Shown here in pieces: positions 59,716 to 64,000 of a DNA stretch of 64,000 nt (within the stretch, counting starts at the first letter, position 1; every line of letters starts with the position of its first letter). The DNA is from Adiantum capillus-veneris (Eukaryota; Streptophyta; Polypodiopsida; Polypodiales; Pteridaceae). The stretch covers positions 74,159,935 through 74,223,934 of the forward strand of contig CM043950.1 in the NCBI GenBank assembly GCA_014529385.2, in the 5' to 3' direction. A program made the translations under genes and the position numbers. The notes under the pieces were generated by a model. That model saw only the letters and a list, made by a program, of their open reading frames with translations, ran no database searches and was not told the DNA's origin.

Positions 59716-60849
59716 GAACATGCAGGCTTAGTATAATTTTCCTTTATTATAACAACTGGAAATCTTACATTTAGGAAGCATGTCATAGTGGTGTCAATTC
59801 GATAGTTTAGGCACATTGTGGTGGTTGGAAACCACTACTACTAGCATGATTTTGTCGATGTGGTTTACATTAATATGGAATTCGATTTGGTTCCTTATGA
59901 TGATCACATTGATTATGGATTTAGAATTGATCTTGGAACCCGGATGATAATTGTGACCAATGATACCCTGATACATTGGGATGTGACACATATTGCTTAT
60001 CCTAGTGGTATGGGATACTAGAATATTTGAAAAAGAAACTCATTCATTCCGTTCCTAAGAAGTCAATAAGGAAAATCATGCCGTCACTTGCTCTTCATCA
60101 GAAACTCTACTATGTACATGTATTTTCCATTTGTGATGAGTATCAACACTAGTTCACATATGTATTCTAGCATGCTTAAGGTTCAGAGAGTAAGAGTATT
60201 GACACTAGTTCACATATGTGGTAGAAAATATAACATGCTTAAGCTTCAGAGAGTAACCCATATCCATTTGGGTATCTCCACCATCCATGCTATATCAAAA
60301 TGGAGCATAATTTTTCTCTACTTGAATGTAACCACTATCCTTGGGCACACCATGTAACATCTTTCCAAATTAACTTTCTTGGGACAAACATGAAGGAAGA
60401 GAGTCAAGCTGGTACAATAGGCACACAGGTATATTCCCTCTAACTTCTGATCCAAAGAATTTTATTTCTATTTTTCACATTGTGCTCATCAAAAGTACAA
60501 CCACCATGCCAAGTCTACAAAGCTCATACACTTACAATATGTGGTACCCAAGACGAGGCACATATGAAGCATGGGAGATATACTTTTCCCCTTTTCCGTC
60601 TACAACAAGCACCATAGCCCCCTCATTGTGCACATGAGCCACTGATCTGTCTTCGAATATAACTCCTATTTTGTACAGTCATATTGTACATTAGACCACT
60701 AGAAGAAGTCATGTGCTTAACAATACCATTGTTTACTTTTTCAATCTCTAGAATCAAGGAAATTAAAATGCTCCTTCTTCTCCAAAGGTATTTGACACTA
60801 TCGGAACATGGCTCACTTCATCTAACCTTTTGTTTTCCTTTAAATTCTC
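59716..60849. other. Spacer between the duplicated segments
   Basis: AT-rich, without supported genes. A word close to AGGAAGCATGTCATA followed by ATTCGATAGTTTAGG (59774-59815) reappears near 62226-62262. The duplication thus goes on beyond copy 2 after about 700 bp of extra sequence. Two short phrases (TTGACACTAGTTCACATATGT type) recur at about 60145 and 60198. Confidence 0.45.
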
Positions 60850-61510
60850 TAGCCAAAGTCTCAATTAATCAGAATATTTCAATCTCACGTAGGGTTTGAA
60901 TAGCTCCTCCTGATAAAAAACAATCGACACTAACTCCTCTCAGGTAATAATATTTAGTCGTCAACTTGTAATCAATGGAGAATTGAAACTCAAGTACAAT
61001 GACCTAAACCAGGGCATTAAATAAATGGTTGTTCTCCAAGGCAATGTTTTTTTCGAACCGAAGTAGATCTTGTTACTTATGATGTGAGCACTTTTTGGCT
61101 ACCATATGCAAAGACATTCTTTTAAAAATACAAAGATTGGAAGAATGAAAAGGGATGTGAAAAGTGCATGATCGGCTCTCATTGGTGAAACAAGCAGAGG
61201 CAAGTTTTCAAACCTGCTAAAAGCAGGACGATATTCCTTCCCCCGTCGGGATGGTTAGTCTCCCAACCTACTTTTCCACGTAAAGTATGAGGAACGATCT
61301 TGACCACACAAGCGGCAAGCAATGAGAACTAGTGGTAATCAATAGTTACCTCTGGTAATTGTGAATGCGATGAGGATGGAGGTTTGAAAAAGATGAGTTC
61401 TACCGATGGTATGGTATGGAAACTTCCCCCAATTCAAAAGGCAAGCTGGCCATAATTTTTGCAACCCAACTAAAAATGATAACCCACATTGATAATTATG
61501 GGCCCTCGAT
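60850..61510. repeat. Direct duplication of about 650 bp, copy 2
   Basis: Partner of 59055-59715; starts near TCTCAATTAATCAGAATA and ends near CGTCTGTGACC. Copy 2 is followed by a block of about 700 bp (61511-62221) absent after copy 1, after which similarity resumes. Confidence 0.75.
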
Positions 61511-62475
61511 CGTCTGTGACCACGACGTGTCTTAATCACAAATTTCTTCTTGGGGTACATTATAGACAGAGTAATTAAGAGTTGGGTCGCACCCAGGGGA
61601 ACCACAGGAAAGTGGCGGCAATCCTTAAAGCAACCCGGCTCTAAGTCACCATTGATAATGATTGATTGCAAAGCGAGAGCCTCTCTCTCTCTATCTCTCT
61701 CTCTCTCTCTCGCTCTCTCTCTCTCTTCAAGACCATGTCTGTGTGTCTACCATAGAAGAAGATTTAAGCTGGTGTATGCATCTGTGAATCTCAATGTGGG
61801 TATATACTTTGAATGTATGTCTTGATGTTGTTTGAAGTCTTTTCTCAAATATCATTTCCCCGGAGGTCCTAAGTGTGTTCACACACATCACTACCACACA
61901 TACGGTAATAGTGGAGTTAGTAGTGAGGAGATTTATGATTGAGCTATAAACCTAATCACATGAGCTAAGGTGATTTAGCATAATTAAAAATAGTATTGTA
62001 AGTACTTTATTAATCAACCCTACTCTCATTTTGTGTATATGCCTTATTCCTTGCTTAATCCATTGGTCACATGCACATAGATTTGCTAGTTTAGGCATTG
62101 TGCATATGTTTATCCTGGTGTAGATTTGTCGGTTAAGCAACATCAACCACTAGTGCAAATTCACTGGTTTAAACACCATAAAACATAACGTAGATTTACC
62201 AATTTAGTACAGATTATTGGTTTGGGAAGCATGTCATATTGCTGTGGATTTGATAGTTTAGGGGTGAAAGCATGTTAACGTGTCGCGCTTTTTGAGGTAG
62301 TTAACATATGCCAACAAGCACATCTTGTAAGAATAACACATGGATAGGACAATCATGTTTTTTCAAGTGTGTGGGCCACCATCATGAATTATACAAAGTG
62401 TGATACTTGGACTTCAAAAAAATGAATCTTAATATTTTTAAAATCTCTAACAGTTAAGCTCAGCCGTTACGTTGA
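61511..62475. other. Block with (CT)n tract and return of the duplication
   Basis: Holds a (CT)n tract at 61681-61727 with A and G interruptions. From about 62222 a short match to 59770-59815 returns. This block may be an insertion into copy 2 or a deletion from copy 1; no TSD is seen. No gene is supported. Confidence 0.45.
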
Positions 62476-62788
62476 GGTAGTGGTGTAGTCCTGAAGCATG
62501 GATGGAAGCACATCGTAGGGGCCACAGGTCAGAGAGAGGGAGGAAAGTCATTGGAAGCTGCAAGCAGGTCTGCAGTTCGAGCCCAACAGTCAACCCAAGT
62601 GGAGGATAGCTCACCACTAGAGCCAGCCACCTCCGACAGTAATCTTGAAAGTACTCCACCGAGAAGGAAGTCAAGGGGCAAAGGTTTTGTTGCTTCTCCT
62701 CCACCCTACAAAAGATTGAATGCTTCTAATTCCCTAGGATCGCCAATGTCAAAGTACATGCATGCAGGGAAGAGGAAGCAGGACTCAG
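62476..62788 (+). pseudogene. Unrecognised coding region, first exon-like part
   Basis: An open plus-strand stretch without stops from 62476, with AASRSAVRAQQSTQVEDSS, then a basic patch PPRRKSRGKG that looks like a nuclear localisation signal, then PPPYKRLNASNSLGSPM. It ends at 62788 in TCAG followed by GTACTC, a good plant splice donor. The next exon-like part starts at 63356 in the matching phase (the split codon is G + GT). No ATG lies near its start, so it is either an internal exon or truncated on the left. No family is recognised; it may be host or transposon-derived. Confidence 0.5.
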
Positions 62789-62791
62789 GTA

Positions 62792-62853
<62 letters not shown>

Positions 62854-63092
62854 AATGAGGGGGCCACATTTGGAAGTTGTAAATCAAGCAAAGCATGACA
62901 CATTTCTCTAGCATGCCGCGACTACTGATATGTTAGTGAATCCTCTCACCCATGAGAAAGGACTTAGGTACTCTCTCTCTCTCTTCAATGAGGGGGCCAC
63001 ATTTGGAAGTTGTAAATCAAGCAAAGCATGACACATTTCTCCAGCATGCCGCGACTACTGATATGTTAGTGAATCCACTCACCCATGAGAAA
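62780..63092. repeat. Tandem duplication carrying a (CT)n tract of different lengths
   Basis: Unit 1 (62780-62958, 179 bp) and unit 2 (62959-about 63092, 134 bp) both start AGGACT(C/T)AGGTACTCTCT and end CTCACCCATGAGAAA. They differ by only a few substitutions, apart from the CT tract, which is about 60 bp in unit 1 (62790-62851) and about 18 bp in unit 2 (62971-62988). The splice-donor-like AGGTACTC is thereby duplicated too. Confidence 0.9.
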
Positions 63093-63355
63093 ATTGTGTT
63101 GCTAAGCATATGCTCCAATAAACACAGAGGACTATGCAATATTCTTGTTTTTGCAATAGCCTCTGGCTGCAATCTAGTTGTGGATTCTCTTACACTGATC
63201 AGGTGCTTGTGCATTGCCTTAGGCATTCAAAGTCAATGCTTAGATGATTTCATCTAAGGAGAGCCCACGCAATTGCCTGTGTATAAATTACTTGAAAGCC
63301 CTATTCTAGTGGGGTTTTGTACGGTTTTAATCTTATAATCCTGTGTGGTGTGCAG
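62789..63355 (+). other. Putative GT-AG intron
   Basis: Begins GTACTCTC and ends in GGTGTGCAG after a T-rich stretch (TTTTGTACGGTTTTAATC), and the flanking frames join in phase. It contains most of the CT-tract duplication and a short ORF at 62952-63257 without a known domain. Confidence 0.5.
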
Positions 63356-63804
63356 GTCGATGGAAATCTCCCAAGCTGAACATCCCACTATAGGAAAAGT
63401 TTTGTGTAACAGCAGAAGAATTTAATGTTGTCCATGGCCTCTCCATGGAATGTGACAACCCCAAATTGGTGAAGTGGGAGCACATTAGAGATTTGAAGTG
63501 GTTCAATGTATTTAGAGAGGCAAAGGATCACAAGAAATGGCACTCCAAATGCAGTAGCATTCGTAGCGACATGTACAACCAAGTAGTTCAGTTGCACTAC
63601 AAGGTGTACTAGAAGCCCCCCACCAACATGGAAATCAATTTGGCTTTTGCGAAGGGTTTTGTAAAACAATTCAATCCAGTGGTAATTGCAAGTGGCTCAA
63701 TCATGCAGTTCAATTGGGTTGAGTTTGCTGTCCAGCATTTGCAGGACCTTCGAGAAAAAGGAGACTACGATGCCCATGTTGAAAAGTGGAGGGTGCGTAA
63801 TACC
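63356..63804 (+). pseudogene. Unrecognised coding region, second exon-like part, cut by an LTR
   Basis: One frame runs for about 149 codons with only two stops, both TAG (63391-63393 and 63610-63612). Words include GRWKSPKLNIPL, TAEEFNVVHGLSMECD, KWEHIRDLKWFNVF, NMEINLAFAKGFVKQF and NWVEFAVQHLQDLREK. Amphipathic pattern and composition look protein-like. The frame is ended by the LTR that starts at 63805. I recognise no family; a decayed transposase-associated or host gene is possible. Both TAG codons could derive from CAG by a single C-to-T change. Confidence 0.55.
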
Positions 63805-63947
63805 TGTTGAGATGTAGAGAGAAAGAGAGAGAGATGAGACAAGAGACACACCATATACGCTCTCAAAGACTGATTCATATTGAGGACAAGATACAAATAT
63901 ATAGGTGAGACCAAGTTCAGTAGAGTGAGCCATATATAGCTCCAACA
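63805..63947 (-). mobile_element. 3' LTR of a minus-strand Copia-type element
   Basis: A 143-bp LTR with TGTTGAGATG...CTCCAACA ends (TGTTG/CAACA inverted termini). On the plus strand it is followed by CCCCCACTCAAAC, i.e. the minus-strand polypurine tract GTTTGAGTGGGGG that typically precedes plant Copia 3' LTRs. The element body continues past the right edge of the window. The left TSD copy would be ATACC (63800-63804); the other copy is outside the window. Confidence 0.8.
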
Positions 63948-64000
63948 CCCCCACTCAAACAAAGGTCTCTAGCTTTGGATGAAAAAACCCTTGGGGAGTT
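63948..64000 (-). mobile_element. Start of the Copia-type element interior
   Basis: Polypurine tract (minus strand) and the first 40 bp of interior, cut off by the end of the window. Too short for a domain call. Confidence 0.6.

Overview
The window looks like nuclear DNA of a land plant with a large, repeat-rich genome. Plant-type LTR retrotransposons dominate it: Ty3/gypsy with tRNA-Asp-type primer sites, a Tat-like element with a second RNase H, and Copia-like and short non-autonomous LTR elements. There is also an L1-type LINE and there are many long (CT)n/(GA)n tracts. A seed-free plant or a gymnosperm is plausible, but the sequence alone does not fix the species. I see no rRNA, tRNA, CRISPR or bacterial-type operon. 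No intact host gene could be supported. Coordinates of decayed elements are approximate to a few bases unless a target-site duplication (TSD) is quoted.

Left third (1-21.3 kb). A decayed plus-strand Ty3/gypsy element (element A) starts left of the window and runs to about 15.3 kb. Its order is: pre-gag region, gag, zinc knuckle, protease, a long linker, RT, RNase H, integrase, and then, unusually, a second retropepsin-like domain with an intact D-T-G-A motif downstream of integrase. Element A is broken by two clean insertions. One is a minus-strand non-autonomous LTR element (172-5517, family L copy 1) in the pre-gag region. The other is a 1.6-kb solo LTR (7460-9074) in gag, with a perfect 5-bp TSD. 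From 15.3 to 21.3 kb there is non-coding repeat material with a palindromic box recurring about every 290 bp, exact 188-bp direct repeats, simple repeats, and a short gag-like start at 21174.

Middle (21.3-40.9 kb). A 7.5-kb minus-strand large retrotransposon derivative without coding capacity (21305-28849; about 0.84-kb LTRs; Asp-type primer site) interrupts that gag-like ORF. It is followed by a minus-strand Tat-like element (gag, zinc knuckle, protease, RT, RNase H and archaeal-type RNase H; 34577-30589) cut at 30588 by another LTR with a Met-type primer site. Next come a plus-strand gypsy gag-protease fragment (36090-37582) and, abutting it head-on, the 5' part of a second element-A relative (element C, minus strand, 37582 to a primer site at 40159-40173). 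Element C's leader carries more of the palindromic boxes and a 3 x 120-bp tandem repeat.

Right third (40.9-64 kb). A gag-only Copia-like TR-GAG element (41890-50439, minus) has family L copy 2 (44735-50298, plus) inserted in its 5' LTR with TSD GATGT. An L1-type LINE (52929-57970) is flanked by a perfect 15-16-bp TSD. Further right lie a minus-strand LTR end with a 48-bp minisatellite, a direct duplication of about 650 bp, and a decayed two-exon-like coding region (62476-63804). The two halves of that region join in phase across a canonical GT-AG intron, and a Copia-type LTR (63805-63947) cuts its last exon.

Together the window reads as a layered record of nested insertions. Non-autonomous families (L, TR-GAG, LARD) sit beside the decayed autonomous elements that could once have mobilised them. 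The most unusual points are the post-integrase protease domain, the phased palindrome array shared by two loci, and family L, whose two diverged copies keep the same coding-looking interior without any recognisable pol.
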